DNA from: Bradyrhizobium sp. sGM-13
Lineage (GTDB): Bacteria; Pseudomonadota; Alphaproteobacteria; Rhizobiales; Xanthobacteraceae
Length of the DNA stretch: 64,000 bases
Direction: 5' to 3'
Assembly: GCF_018398875.1 (NCBI RefSeq)
Contig: NZ_JAGWDK010000001.1
Span: forward strand, 124,001 to 188,000
Of the stretch, positions 1 to 8,475 are shown in pieces (position 1 is the first letter of the stretch; every line of letters starts with the position of its first letter). Under the pieces are notes generated by a model. The model was given only the letters and a program-made list of their open reading frames with translations. It was not told the origin of the DNA and ran no database searches. The position numbers and the translations under genes are program-made.

Positions 1-1
1 C

Positions 2-688
2 GGCAATTTGCGAATGGCGACGGCGTGGCACAAAGCGGTGGTCGCCAACTCGCCGTTCGCCTACAAGACGTTCCATGACAATTATTCCAACAGCCCCTAC
101 GCCAAGTCCGCGTTGAAGCTGCAGGTCGCGCCGAAGGCCGTGCCTCTGATGCAGTTCACGCATCTGGCGAAGCAGTCGCCGAATTTCAAACCGGCGAACA
201 TCGGCAATTCACCCATGCTCGGCATCTCCAAGCACAATCTCGGTGCCCAGGCCCACATGCCGGTGCCTTCCAAGATCATCACGCTGCCTGCCAAGGGCAC
301 GGCAACGAATAACCCGATCAATGGCGGCATCAACAACGGCAAGATGGGCAAGATCACGACCCTGCCTGGCAAGCTCACTGGCAACAGTAATGGCATTGGC
401 GGAAAGGCCACGACCCTGCCCGGCAAGATCAACCCGATCCCTGTCAATGCCAGCAACAACAGCAGCAAGGTCGGCAAGGTCACGACCTTGCCGCCCAGGA
501 TTCATAACAACCCGATACGGGTCACCAAACCCATCACGACCAGGCCCATGATGACTAGGCCCATGATGACCACCGCGCCGCGTCGGGTCAGCGGCGGCAT
601 GGGCGGCGGAGGTTTCAGCCAGCACTTCGCCTCAAGCCCGTCCCGCAGCTCGTTCGGCGGGTCATTCGGCGGCGGCTTCAGGCGCTGA
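2..688 (+). CDS. C-terminal part of a repeat-rich protein, cut by window start
   Basis: The frame is open to the left edge, so this is probably the 3' part of a longer gene; a TTG at 8 is the first possible start inside the window but has no support. The first 60 residues look helical. The middle carries four copies of a short motif of the form GK-[IVA]-TTLP-x-[KR] separated by Asn/Gly-rich linkers. The tail is rich in Gly, Ser, Phe and Arg. No catalytic motif is visible, and I do not recognise the family. A hairpin follows 24 bases after the stop. The composition suggests a secreted or surface-associated low-complexity tail, but this is inference. Confidence 0.6.
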   Translation, partial: GNLRMATAWHKAVVANSPFAYKTFHDNYSNSPYAKSALKLQVAPKAVPLMQFTHLAKQSPNFKPANIGNSPMLGISKHNLGAQAHMPVPSKIITLPAKGTATNNPINGGINNGKMGKITTLPGKLTGNSNGIGGKATTLPGKINPIPVNASNNSSKVGKVTTLPPRIHNNPIRVTKPITTRPMMTRPMMTTAPRRVSGGMGGGGFSQHFASSPSRSSFGGSFGGGFRR

Positions 689-711
689 ATAAGGATATCC
701 GGGCAACAAAA

Positions 712-743
712 AAAGCGGGCAGCGCACATGCTCTGCCCGCTTT
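712..743. terminator. Intrinsic terminator hairpin between convergent genes
   Basis: An 11-bp perfect stem (AAAGCGGGCAG at 712-722 with its complement at 733-743) closes a 10-base loop. A run of A on the plus strand just upstream (about 707-714) becomes a T run for transcripts coming from the right, so it fits best as the terminator of the minus-strand threonine dehydratase. The TTT following on the plus strand could also end transcription from the left. Confidence 0.75.
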
Positions 744-760
744 CGTTTAAGATGTAATGA

Positions 761-1750
761 TCAGGCGACCAGTTTGGCGAACAGGTCCGCGTCGACGTTG
801 CCACCGGAAAGCACGATGACGACGTTCTTTCCCCTGGCATCGATGCGGCCGGCCAACAGTGCGGCGAGGCCGACAGCCCCGCCGGGCTCGACCACCAGCT
901 TCAATTCCCGGTAGGCATATGCCACCGCCGCGCCGACTTCCTCGTCGGATGCGGTCACGCCGTTTGCGAGCAGCTTGCTGTTGATCGAGAAGGTGAGTTC
1001 GCCCGGCATCGCCGCCATCAGCGCATCGCAGATGGTGCGGCCGGCGGCGTGATGGGCCTCGCGATGGCCGGCGCGGAGCGACAGGCCGTGATCGTCATAG
1101 TCCTTGGGTTCGGCGACAATCACCTGCGCTTGCGGAAATTTTGCCTTCACGGCCGTCGCGACGCCGGCGATCAGTCCGCCGCCGGAGGCCGGCGCTACCA
1201 CGATATCGGGTACGAGCCCGAGCGCTGTCATGTCCTCGGCGATTTCGCGGCCCGCAGTGCCCTGCCCTGCAATGACGAAGGGATCGTCATACGGCCGGAC
1301 CAGTGTCGCACCGCGTTTGCCGGCGATGCCGTTGGCGATCGCTTCGCGGTCCTCCTTGTCGCGGTCGTAGAGCACCACCTCCGCGCCATAGCCCTTGGTG
1401 CGCTCGCGCTTGGTGATAGGCGAGTCCGCCGGCATCACGATGGTGGCCTGCATGTTGAGGATCTGCGCCGCCGCCGCCACGCCCTGCGCGTGGTTGCCGG
1501 AAGAGAAGGCGACCACCCCGCCGCCGCGCTTGTCCTGCGGGATCGAGGCCAGCTTGTTGAAGGCGCCGCGGAACTTGAACGATCCGGTCCGCTGCAGCAT
1601 TTCGGGCTTCAGAAAGACCTTGGTCCCGACGCGCTCGTTGAGAACGGGGAACGACAACAGCGGCGTCCGCACCGCGAACGGGCCAACTACGCGCGCCGCC
1701 GCATCGATATCTGCAGCACCGACCGGTGCCGTTGAGGCTTTTTCCGTCAT
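761..1750 (-). CDS. Threonine/serine dehydratase, short PLP form
   Basis: This 329-aa protein is a fold-type II PLP enzyme that should deaminate L-threonine (and possibly serine) to the 2-oxo acid. The PLP lysine is expected at residue 59 in a GSFKFRGA motif; the phosphate-binding SSGNHAQG is at about 83-90 and a glycine-rich SGGGLIAG at about 189-196. It stops after the catalytic domain and has no C-terminal ACT regulatory domain, so it resembles catabolic or serine-racemase-like members more than allosteric biosynthetic IlvA. The ATG at 1750 was chosen because the upstream extension is Arg/Pro-rich and does not resemble the family. It stands alone, with a glycosyltransferase ending 53 bases upstream. 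Confidence 0.88.
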   Translation of the reverse strand: MTEKASTAPVGAADIDAAARVVGPFAVRTPLLSFPVLNERVGTKVFLKPEMLQRTGSFKFRGAFNKLASIPQDKRGGGVVAFSSGNHAQGVAAAAQILNMQATIVMPADSPITKRERTKGYGAEVVLYDRDKEDREAIANGIAGKRGATLVRPYDDPFVIAGQGTAGREIAEDMTALGLVPDIVVAPASGGGLIAGVATAVKAKFPQAQVIVAEPKDYDDHGLSLRAGHREAHHAAGRTICDALMAAMPGELTFSINSKLLANGVTASDEEVGAAVAYAYRELKLVVEPGGAVGLAALLAGRIDARGKNVVIVLSGGNVDADLFAKLVA

Positions 1751-1803
1751 GCGCACTTTGTATCGCGCAAGCGGACCGGCGGGCAATACAGATTCAGGTG
1801 ATA

Positions 1804-2862
1804 TCAGGCGGCGAAATGCGGGTCCTCCGCCACAAATTCGGCCAGCTCGCCTTCCGGCTGCAGGGGACCGAGATTGAGGGCATGGTCGACAAATACCCGC
1901 GCCGAGGCCTGCCAGGTATGGGCGGCGGCAAATTCCACGCATTCGTTCCGCGAAATCTGCAGCGCCCCCAGGCAGGCCGCGCGCAAATCCTCGTTCAGCA
2001 CGCCAACCGGCGCCGAGCCGATCACGTCGCGGGGACCGTTGACCGGAAAAGCCGCAACCGGCAGGCCACTGGCCAGCGCTTCCAGCAGCACCAAGCCAAA
2101 CGTGTCGGTCTTGCTAGGAAACACGAAAACATCGGCCGCCGCATAGATTTCGGCCAGTTCCTCGCCATGCCGCGCGCCAAGGAACACGGCGTCAGGATAT
2201 TTGCGCTCCAGCGACATCCGGGCCGGCCCATCGCCGACGACGAGCTTGGTGCCGGGCAGATCGAGATCGAGGAAGGCTTCGAGATTCTTCTCTACCGCGA
2301 CACGGCCGACGCTGAGATATACCGGCATCGGCAGGCAGAGATCGACGCTGCGCGGATGGAATAGCGAGGTATCGACGCCGCGCGACCACAGCACCACGTT
2401 GCGAAAGCCACGCAGGCGCAGCTCAGCCGCCAGCGCCGGCGTCGCCGCCATCACTGCCCGGCTCGGCCGGTGGAAGGCACGTAGCGCCCACCAAACCCAG
2501 GATTCCGGAATCGGCGAGCGCGCCGAGACATATTCCGGAAACCGGGTGTGAAAGCTCGTGGTGAACGGCAAGCCGCGCTTGCGGCAATAGCGCCGCACCA
2601 ACAGCCCAATCGGCCCCTCGGTCGCGATATGTATGCTGTCGGGCCTTGCCGCTTCGATCAGTTGTGCGATCTTGCCGGGAAGCGGCAGAGCCAGCCGCAG
2701 GTCGGGATAGCTCGGCATCGCAAAGGTGCGAAACGATTGCGGCGTCAGAAAACTCACCTCGACGCCAAGCCCCGTCGCCGCCTCCGCCATCGCGGTCAGC
2801 GTCCGCACCACCCCGTTGACCTGGGGATGCCACGCATCGGTCGCGACGAGGATATGCGTCAT
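1804..2862 (-). CDS. Family 4 glycosyltransferase, glycolipid type
   Basis: This is a 352-aa GT-B glycosyltransferase. It has the N-terminal acceptor domain opening THILVATDAWHPQVNGVVRT, a pattern shared with sulfoquinovosyl/digalactosyl diacylglycerol-type transferases. The C-terminal donor domain contains an FPSKTDTFGLVLLEALASG segment with the usual EX7E-like acidic residues. The start at 2862 overlaps the stop of the upstream phosphoesterase by 4 bases (ATGA), so the two are translationally coupled. Both together suggest a step in membrane glycolipid or lipid A-related metabolism. The sugar and acceptor cannot be read from the sequence. Confidence 0.85.
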   Translation of the reverse strand: MTHILVATDAWHPQVNGVVRTLTAMAEAATGLGVEVSFLTPQSFRTFAMPSYPDLRLALPLPGKIAQLIEAARPDSIHIATEGPIGLLVRRYCRKRGLPFTTSFHTRFPEYVSARSPIPESWVWWALRAFHRPSRAVMAATPALAAELRLRGFRNVVLWSRGVDTSLFHPRSVDLCLPMPVYLSVGRVAVEKNLEAFLDLDLPGTKLVVGDGPARMSLERKYPDAVFLGARHGEELAEIYAAADVFVFPSKTDTFGLVLLEALASGLPVAAFPVNGPRDVIGSAPVGVLNEDLRAACLGALQISRNECVEFAAAHTWQASARVFVDHALNLGPLQPEGELAEFVAEDPHFAA

Positions 2863-3671
2863 GCGGCGCGCGCCGCGACGCGGGGAACGGGCACCGCCCT
2901 TCGCTGCGGATCGGTCCAGGTGATGATCTCGAACCGGCCGTCCTCGTGCTCGGCGAGCGCGGTGCAGCTTTCCACCCAGTCGCCGCAATTCATGTAGCGG
3001 ATGCCGTGCTCGTCGCGGATGGTGGCGTAGTGGATGTGGCCGCAGATCACGCCGTCGGCGCCGTGCCGCCGCGCCTCGCCGGCCAGCGTCTGTTCAAACG
3101 CGCCGATGTAGTTGACGGCGTTCTTGACCTTCAGCTTCGCCCATTGCGATAGCGACCAATAGGGCACGCCGAACATGCGGCGGAAGAAGTTGACGAGGCG
3201 ATTCATCTGAATGGCGAAGTCGTAGGCCTTGTCGCCGAGATGGGCGAGCCAGCGCGCGTTCTGCACCACGAGATCGAAGATGTCGCCGTGGATGATGAGA
3301 TAGCGCTTGCCGTCGACGCCGGTGTGGATGGTGTTTTCCACCACGTCGATGCCGCCGAAATGCGTACCGTAGTAGTTGCGCAGGAACTCGTCGTGATTGC
3401 CCGGCACGTAGATGACTTTGGCGCCCTTGCGCGCCTTGCGCAGCATCTTCTGCACGAAGTCGTTATGCGATTGCGGCCAGTACCAGCTCGACTTCAGCGC
3501 CCAGCCATCGACGATATCACCGACGAGATAGATGGTGTCGGCGTCGTGGCTTTTGAGGAAGTCCAGCAAACGGTCGGCTTGCGAGCCGCGGGCTCCGAGA
3601 TGGACGTCGGAGATGAACAAGGTACGAAAGCGCCGCTCGGGGCTCTCTTCGCTCAGGGAGTCACTGCCCAT
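2859..3671 (-). CDS. LpxH-like metallophosphoesterase
   Basis: The 270-aa protein has the full calcineurin-like metallophosphoesterase signature: DVH at 22-24, GD at 51-52, GNHD at 91-94, HGD at 128-130 and GHIH at 211-214. The layout and length match the UDP-2,3-diacylglucosamine hydrolase-like group. Many alphaproteobacteria use LpxI for lipid A synthesis, so this paralogue may act on another pyrophosphate or lipid substrate. It has no signal peptide, and should be cytosolic or peripheral to the inner membrane. It is the first gene of a two-gene unit with the overlapping glycosyltransferase. Confidence 0.85.
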   Translation of the reverse strand: MGSDSLSEESPERRFRTLFISDVHLGARGSQADRLLDFLKSHDADTIYLVGDIVDGWALKSSWYWPQSHNDFVQKMLRKARKGAKVIYVPGNHDEFLRNYYGTHFGGIDVVENTIHTGVDGKRYLIIHGDIFDLVVQNARWLAHLGDKAYDFAIQMNRLVNFFRRMFGVPYWSLSQWAKLKVKNAVNYIGAFEQTLAGEARRHGADGVICGHIHYATIRDEHGIRYMNCGDWVESCTALAEHEDGRFEIITWTDPQRRAVPVPRVAARAA

Positions 3672-3914
3672 ATCTGTGCACCTACCAGATTTCTGTGACA
3701 GGGCGATGACTGTTCACGCGACCTATAGCCCCACGAGAATCAATGCCGCGCCCTTGGCTCTCGCGGATAGCAGCGCGATGCGACAGGCAAGCGACACGGC
3801 CTCCGCAACATCTTCTCGTCGTCCCTGCGAGCGGAAGGGACGCATAACCACCGATGCTTATTGTTGGAGAAGATAACGAGCCGCTTGCTTCAATTGACAA
3901 GCCGCGGCGTATGG

Positions 3915-3932
3915 TCCCTGCGTTCGCAGGGA
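3915..3932. repeat. Short REP-like palindrome
   Basis: An 8-bp perfect stem (TCCCTGCG and its complement) around a TT loop lies between the phosphoesterase and thiD. A related but less perfect hairpin occurs at about 3823-3843. Similar 'cgcagggatgac' palindromes are scattered in Bradyrhizobium intergenic DNA as I remember it. It lies directly after the thiD stop and could end or stabilise that transcript. Confidence 0.45.
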
Positions 3933-3943
3933 TGACAGTTCAG

Positions 3944-4744
3944 CTAGTAAAACTTATGAAAATGGTGGATCGGGCCGTGACCGCGGCCGACGCTGAAGCG
4001 ATCTGCCGCCGCAATCGCAGCGCTGACCCACGCCTTGGCGTTACGCACGGCGGTTTCCATGTCCCCGCCTTTCGCGAGCTCCGCTGCAATCGCCGAGGAC
4101 AATGAGCAGCCGGTGCCATGGGTATTTTTCGTCGCAATGCGCGGCGCGGCCAGCGCGATGGTGCCGCTCGTGCCGATCAGATAGTCGACGCATTCGGCGC
4201 CCTCCCCGTGGCCGCCCTTGATCAGCACCGCCTTGCAGCCCATGGCCAGCAATCGCCTGCCCTGGCTTTCGACGGCGGCCTCACCCGCAGCCACCGGTTC
4301 GTCGAGCAGCGCGGCGGCCTCAGGCAAATTGGGCGTAATGACCGAAGCAAGCGGAATGAGTTTTGTCCTGAGCGACTCGACCGCTTCTGCAGCCAGCAGC
4401 CGATCGCCGGAGGTTGCGACCATCACGGGATCGAGCACGACATGATGCGGCGACCAGCGCTTGAGACCGGCGACGATGGCGTCGATAACCGATGGCTGCG
4501 CCACCATGCCGATCTTGACTGCTCCGACGTCGAGATCGGAAAACACCGCATCGATCTGCGCGGTCACGAACTCCGCCGGCACCTGATGGATGCCGCTGAC
4601 GCCTTCGGTATTCTGTGCGGTCAGCGCCGTGATGACGGAGGCGCCGTAGACGCCGAGCGCGGCAAACGTCTTCAGGTCGGCCTGGATACCGGCGCCGCCA
4701 GAGGAATCGGAGCCGGCGATGGTCAGCGCGATCGGCGCCGTCAT
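3944..4744 (-). CDS. thiD: Hydroxymethylpyrimidine / phosphomethylpyrimidine kinase
   Basis: This 266-aa ribokinase-fold enzyme phosphorylates HMP and HMP-phosphate in thiamine biosynthesis. The N-terminus [20 protein letters not shown] is the family signature, and the C-terminal [18 protein letters not shown] segment carries the anion hole and catalytic base. Length is normal. The ATG at 4744 was preferred because the family signature begins just after it; upstream in-frame residues do not match the family. It is monocistronic here. I looked for a TPP riboswitch in the roughly 130 bases upstream and did not find the conserved THI-box segments. Confidence 0.93.
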   Translation of the reverse strand: MTAPIALTIAGSDSSGGAGIQADLKTFAALGVYGASVITALTAQNTEGVSGIHQVPAEFVTAQIDAVFSDLDVGAVKIGMVAQPSVIDAIVAGLKRWSPHHVVLDPVMVATSGDRLLAAEAVESLRTKLIPLASVITPNLPEAAALLDEPVAAGEAAVESQGRRLLAMGCKAVLIKGGHGEGAECVDYLIGTSGTIALAAPRIATKNTHGTGCSLSSAIAAELAKGGDMETAVRNAKAWVSAAIAAADRFSVGRGHGPIHHFHKFY

Positions 4745-4875
4745 CGCAAACCTCATGCAAGTCGTAGGTTGAAGGCCATGGAATGTCCTACCGCGCCATG
4801 GCATGGCCAGCAAGCTGGCTTGCCATTATCAGCGGTTTTGGCCTATTGGGACCAACCAATTCGGAGAAGACAGCG

Positions 4876-5121
4876 ATGGTTCCCTTCTTTGTCCAGTTCA
4901 AATGCAAACTCGGCCAATCCTATGCCGTCGCCAATGCGCTCGCGGAGGCCGAGATCGCCTCGGAGATCTATTCCACTGCCGGCGACTACGATCTGCTGGT
5001 CAAGTTCTACGTCGATAAGGACACCGACATCGGCCATTTCGTCAACGAGAAGGTGCAGGTGATCCCGGGGATCCAGGACACCCACACCATCATCACCTTC
5101 AAGGCGTTCGGCACGGGTTAG
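4876..5121 (+). CDS. Stand-alone Lrp/AsnC ligand-binding (RAM) domain protein
   Basis: This 81-aa protein consists only of the ligand-binding domain of Lrp/AsnC regulators. It shows the alternating beta-alpha-beta pattern and a GDYDLLVKFYVDKDTDIGHF core, with no DNA-binding helix-turn-helix. Such proteins form oligomeric rings and may sense amino acids or modulate full-length Lrp partners. The ATG at 4876 follows a GGAGAA ribosome site, and the upstream in-frame residues are not part of the domain. It is transcribed alone, divergent from thiD. Confidence 0.85.
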   Translation: MVPFFVQFKCKLGQSYAVANALAEAEIASEIYSTAGDYDLLVKFYVDKDTDIGHFVNEKVQVIPGIQDTHTIITFKAFGTG

Positions 5122-5384
5122 GTATCGGCTCGTCTTCCCGCCTCCATCGCCGAAATCCTCGCCCGGCGGATGGCTGGATGGTTTTGGGCGCAGGCCGCAC
5201 CGCTTCAGCCTCCCCCGATCGCGGGGCTTCTCACCGCAGTGCATGGTTAACGACGTTAACCATGGCATGCTTTTGCCATAAGGGGATCATCCTACCGCCT
5301 TGATATTTTTGATTATCTAGGGCGTCGTCAATCGGAAGTTCCGCGGCGGGGACGGTCCGAGGGGAAACGGTCGCGAGTACCACC

Positions 5385-6179
5385 ATGGGGACGCTGTACG
5401 ATTTGCTCGGAGCGCTTCCGAGTGATGACGCCGAGGAATTGCGGAAGGCATTCCGCAAGGCCGCGAAGGCGACCCATCCCGATATCAATCCCGACAATCC
5501 CGACGCCGCGCTGAGGTTCAGAGAACTCGTGCGCGCCTATGACATCCTGACCGACACCGAGCAGCGCGCGACCTACGATAAGTTGCTCGCCATTGCGCTG
5601 CAGCCGCCTGCCACGAAGGCAATCCAGACATATGAGACCGTACGAAAGGTCGCCTCCAATACGATGGCGGCAACGGTCATTTCCGCGGTGCTGGTCGGCG
5701 GCTACACCGTGTTCGGATTATTTTCAAAAACGCCGGGCGCCGCCGAAATACTGGCCGACAGAACCGCCGGCGGCGTGCAGGAAGTTGCGGCCGTGCAGCC
5801 CGACACTCCAGCGCAGGACGAACTGCGCATCCAGCGCGGTGGAGAGGCTTTAGCCAGCGGAGCGGTCGCGCTCGCCTCCACAGCAGCCAAGGAATCGGGC
5901 GCCGCCCCCATCAGCCGCTTCGAGCCCGTCCCGGCGTTCGCCACGTACAATCTGGGCGTTCAATATTATCCGCGCTTCGCCACCGCCTATTTCGATCGCG
6001 GCGTCGTGCTGTACCGGATGGGCGATTTCGATCAATCGTTCGCCGACGTTGCGTCGGCCAAACGTCCCGCGGATTTGAAACGGACCAAAACTGCCACGCC
6101 CGTGCCGCGCAAGCCATTGATGATCGTGCCCACCCTGCCGGAACGGCGCGAGGCGATCCCCGCGGCCATTACGCCCTGA
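5385..6179 (+). CDS. Membrane-anchored J-domain protein
   Basis: The 264-aa protein opens with a J domain (residues about 3-67) with the HPD motif at 31-33, so it should stimulate an Hsp70 ATPase. One hydrophobic segment at about 95-112 probably anchors it in the inner membrane. The remainder is low complexity, with a short TPR-like stretch near 197-225 (NLGVQYYPRFATAYFDRGVV). It lacks the zinc-finger and C-terminal substrate domains of DnaJ, so it is a specialised co-chaperone. The start is supported by the J domain beginning at once. It is flanked by non-related genes. Confidence 0.82.
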   Translation: MGTLYDLLGALPSDDAEELRKAFRKAAKATHPDINPDNPDAALRFRELVRAYDILTDTEQRATYDKLLAIALQPPATKAIQTYETVRKVASNTMAATVISAVLVGGYTVFGLFSKTPGAAEILADRTAGGVQEVAAVQPDTPAQDELRIQRGGEALASGAVALASTAAKESGAAPISRFEPVPAFATYNLGVQYYPRFATAYFDRGVVLYRMGDFDQSFADVASAKRPADLKRTKTATPVPRKPLMIVPTLPERREAIPAAITP

Positions 6180-6201
6180 CGACGCACGAACCTATTTTCT
6201 G

Positions 6202-7134
6202 TCACGACTTTTCTGCGTTCTCCTTCTTCGGACGCGGCGGTCCCTCGACCGGCGGCAGCGACTTGATATACTCTGCGATGGCATCGCGATCTTCCGGCGG
6301 CAATTGCGACGTGTTCTTGATCACGCGCGCCATAGATCCGCCTGCAGTGTCGCCATCGAGCGTTTGCCCGGTTTCGAGGAAGTAGGCGATATCCTTCGCA
6401 CTCCACTCGGCCAATCTTTTCTGGGTGATGTTGGGTACCCAGCCCTCTCCTTCCGGATTGGGCCCGCCTGCGAAGCGTTGCGCTGCGACGATACCGCCGA
6501 GGAAATTGCGCGGGCTGTGACACTCGGCGCAATGGCCCATACCGTTGACGAGGTAAGCCCCGCGATTCCACGACGCCGAATGTGAGGCATCGGCTACGTG
6601 AGGCTTTCCATCCATGAACAACCATTTCCAGACTCCGATATTGCGACGGATATTGAATGGAAACGGCACGTCGTGATCGCGCGTCTTGCCGCTTACCGGC
6701 GCAAGCGTCTTCAGATAGGCAAAGAGATCACGAACGTCATCGACGGTAGCGTTCTGGTAGGACGTATACGGAAAGGCCGGAAAATAATGCACGCCGTCCG
6801 GCGACGTCCCTTTGAGCACTGCGGTCACAAAATCCGCCTCGCTCCACCGGCCAATACCGTAGGTCGGATCAGGCGAGATGTTGGGAACGTAGAACGTCCC
6901 GAACGGAGACGGCATTGCTAACCCGCCACCGAGCTTCAGCCGATCGGGCTGGTTGGGAACGGCATGGCAGGAGGAACAGCCTCCGGCGTTGAACGTTGCA
7001 ACGCCGTTGGCAAGGTTCGGCGTGCGAGGAGGAAGCGAGGCTGGAGCAACGACCGCCGGGATCGTCAGCCACCAGAAGACACCGGCCCCGGCGACACCAG
7101 CCAAAATCAAGCCAAGGAGAATTCGTCGCAGCAT
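6202..7134 (-). CDS. Diheme cytochrome c, membrane-anchored
   Basis: This 310-aa protein has an N-terminal hydrophobic anchor or signal (residues 4-28) and two class I cytochrome c domains. Their heme sites are CSSCH at 53-57 and CAECH at 202-206. The arrangement resembles the cytochrome subunits of PQQ or flavin alcohol and sugar dehydrogenases (which often have three hemes), shortened to two. It should act in the periplasm as an electron carrier. No dehydrogenase partner lies next to it. The C-terminus is Pro/Lys/Glu-rich. It ends 22 bases from the convergent J-domain gene. Confidence 0.88.
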   Translation of the reverse strand: MLRRILLGLILAGVAGAGVFWWLTIPAVVAPASLPPRTPNLANGVATFNAGGCSSCHAVPNQPDRLKLGGGLAMPSPFGTFYVPNISPDPTYGIGRWSEADFVTAVLKGTSPDGVHYFPAFPYTSYQNATVDDVRDLFAYLKTLAPVSGKTRDHDVPFPFNIRRNIGVWKWLFMDGKPHVADASHSASWNRGAYLVNGMGHCAECHSPRNFLGGIVAAQRFAGGPNPEGEGWVPNITQKRLAEWSAKDIAYFLETGQTLDGDTAGGSMARVIKNTSQLPPEDRDAIAEYIKSLPPVEGPPRPKKENAEKS

Positions 7135-7303
7135 TCACTGATCCGTAGTCAGGGAGTCCTAAACTCAACAACCAGTATGGACGCACTTTGCGCCATAGGC
7201 TTCTGCGAAATTTCGAACCTTTGTCTGCATCTCGGGAATAAATTCGGAAAGGCGTTGTTTTGAGGCTGACATCGCCGTTTTGACGTCCACAGGGAGAAAC
7301 ACC

Positions 7304-7720
7304 ATGTCGAACAAGACCATGCTTGTCACCCTTGCGCTGGGGATTGCTTTTGCAGGGCCCGCTCTTGCCGACAAGATGAAGGCGACCCTCGACGGCAAGT
7401 CCCAGGTGCCGCCCAGCACCAGCGCGGCCACCGGTACCGCCGACATCGACTACGATCCCGCGAGCAAGAAGCTGAGCTGGAAACTGAGCTATTCCGGCCT
7501 GTCCGGCCCTGCCACCGCCGCACATTTCCACGGGCCCGCGGAAGCCGGCAAGAATGCCGGTGTCGCTGTCGCCGTCCCCAATGCGACGTCGAGCCCGGTC
7601 GAGGGCAGCGCGACGTTGACCGATGCGCAGGCCGCCGACCTCGTGGCCGGCAGGTACTACATCAACATTCACACCGCAGCCAATCCGGGCGGCGAAATCC
7701 GCGGCCAGGTGACCAAATAA
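7304..7720 (+). CDS. Secreted CHRD domain protein
   Basis: The 138-aa product has a Sec signal peptide (residues 1-23, cleavage after ALA) followed by a single CHRD domain, recognised by AAHFHGPAEAGKNAGVAV and the terminal YYINIHTAANPGGEIRGQV. CHRD is an immunoglobulin-like beta domain first seen in chordin; bacterial single-domain members are exported and of unknown role. The ATG at 7304 has an AGGGAG ribosome site. A strong intrinsic terminator follows, so it is monocistronic. Confidence 0.88.
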   Translation: MSNKTMLVTLALGIAFAGPALADKMKATLDGKSQVPPSTSAATGTADIDYDPASKKLSWKLSYSGLSGPATAAHFHGPAEAGKNAGVAVAVPNATSSPVEGSATLTDAQAADLVAGRYYINIHTAANPGGEIRGQVTK

Positions 7721-7791
7721 ATCAAGTCACCAAGTAGATTCGGTGACGAAGCAGGTAAGTTCGAACGCGAGTAGACGAACGGGCTGACGCC

Positions 7792-7826
7792 AAAGGGCGG
7801 ACACTTCGCGGCGTCCGCCCTTTTTC
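7792..7826 (+). terminator. Intrinsic terminator after the CHRD gene
   Basis: An 11-bp perfect stem (AAAGGGCGGAC at 7792-7802, complement at 7813-7823) with a 10-base loop is followed by a run of T. It lies about 70 bases after the stop of the CHRD gene. Confidence 0.85.
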
Positions 7827-7832
7827 GAGGCC

Positions 7833-7910
7833 AGAGCATGATCCGGAAAAATGTGTAGCGGTTTTCCATCGCGACAAACGCGGAACGCGTTTGCGCGGAG
7901 ATCATGCACA
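7833..7910. repeat. Dispersed palindromic repeat, AGAGCATGATCCGG type
   Basis: It begins AGAGCATGATCCGGAAAA and ends with GATCATGCAC, the same termini as the element at 32077-32127. The interior is longer and diverged. It lies between the convergent CHRD and cytochrome c' genes. Confidence 0.65.
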
Positions 7911-7924
7911 AAGTTAGAATGCGA

Positions 7925-8371
7925 TCAGCCCTTCTTGATCCGATATGTTTCGTGGCAACCACCGCACTGCTTGCCGATGACAGGCAGTTCCGCCTTTAAC
8001 GTGTCGAGATTCTTGATCTTGCCTTTGGCATCGGCGACGACCTTGGCGAAGCTCTTAATTTGGGACTCGAAGCCAGCCTTGTCTTCCCAGACTTTCGGCG
8101 AGGCATCGTAATCACCCTCCATCTTGAGACCTTTCATGCTCTCGGGGAACAGCGTCGGAAGGCTCTTGGCGGTGTCTTCGAACTGAGCCAGCGCGGCATT
8201 GACAGTCGACTGGTCGTAGGGCTTTTCGCCCTTGACCATCGCCGACAATGCGCCTGCGTTCTTGCCATTGTCCTTCATCATGGCCTGGGTCCGCTTGACC
8301 TGATCCTGCTGTGCAACGACCGCACCGGCACTGAATGCAAGCACAGCTGCGACGACGACGATCCGCTTCAT
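7925..8371 (-). CDS. Cytochrome c' family protein
   Basis: This 148-aa protein has a clear signal peptide (residues 1-20, cleavage at VVA-QQ). It has the four-helix-bundle pattern of class II cytochromes c', with the heme-binding CGGCH near the C-terminus (C136, C139, H140). Cytochromes c' bind NO or CO, or shuttle electrons, in the periplasm. The next gene on the same strand upstream is the CoxL-type subunit, whose stop lies 104 bases away; co-transcription is possible but not shown. Confidence 0.9.
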   Translation of the reverse strand: MKRIVVVAAVLAFSAGAVVAQQDQVKRTQAMMKDNGKNAGALSAMVKGEKPYDQSTVNAALAQFEDTAKSLPTLFPESMKGLKMEGDYDASPKVWEDKAGFESQIKSFAKVVADAKGKIKNLDTLKAELPVIGKQCGGCHETYRIKKG

Positions 8372-8475
8372 TGGCTAAATCCCCTCCGATTCGGGTTTGT
8401 ACCGGCCCCAAGATGGTGCGGACCGGCTCTTTGCAAACACCGCAGGCGGCGCATCATTCCGCATGCGACAAAATA

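Noticed and set aside
4745..4875. Possible TPP riboswitch upstream of thiD
   Set aside because: The conserved CTGAGA and ACCTGATC-type segments of the THI element are not present.
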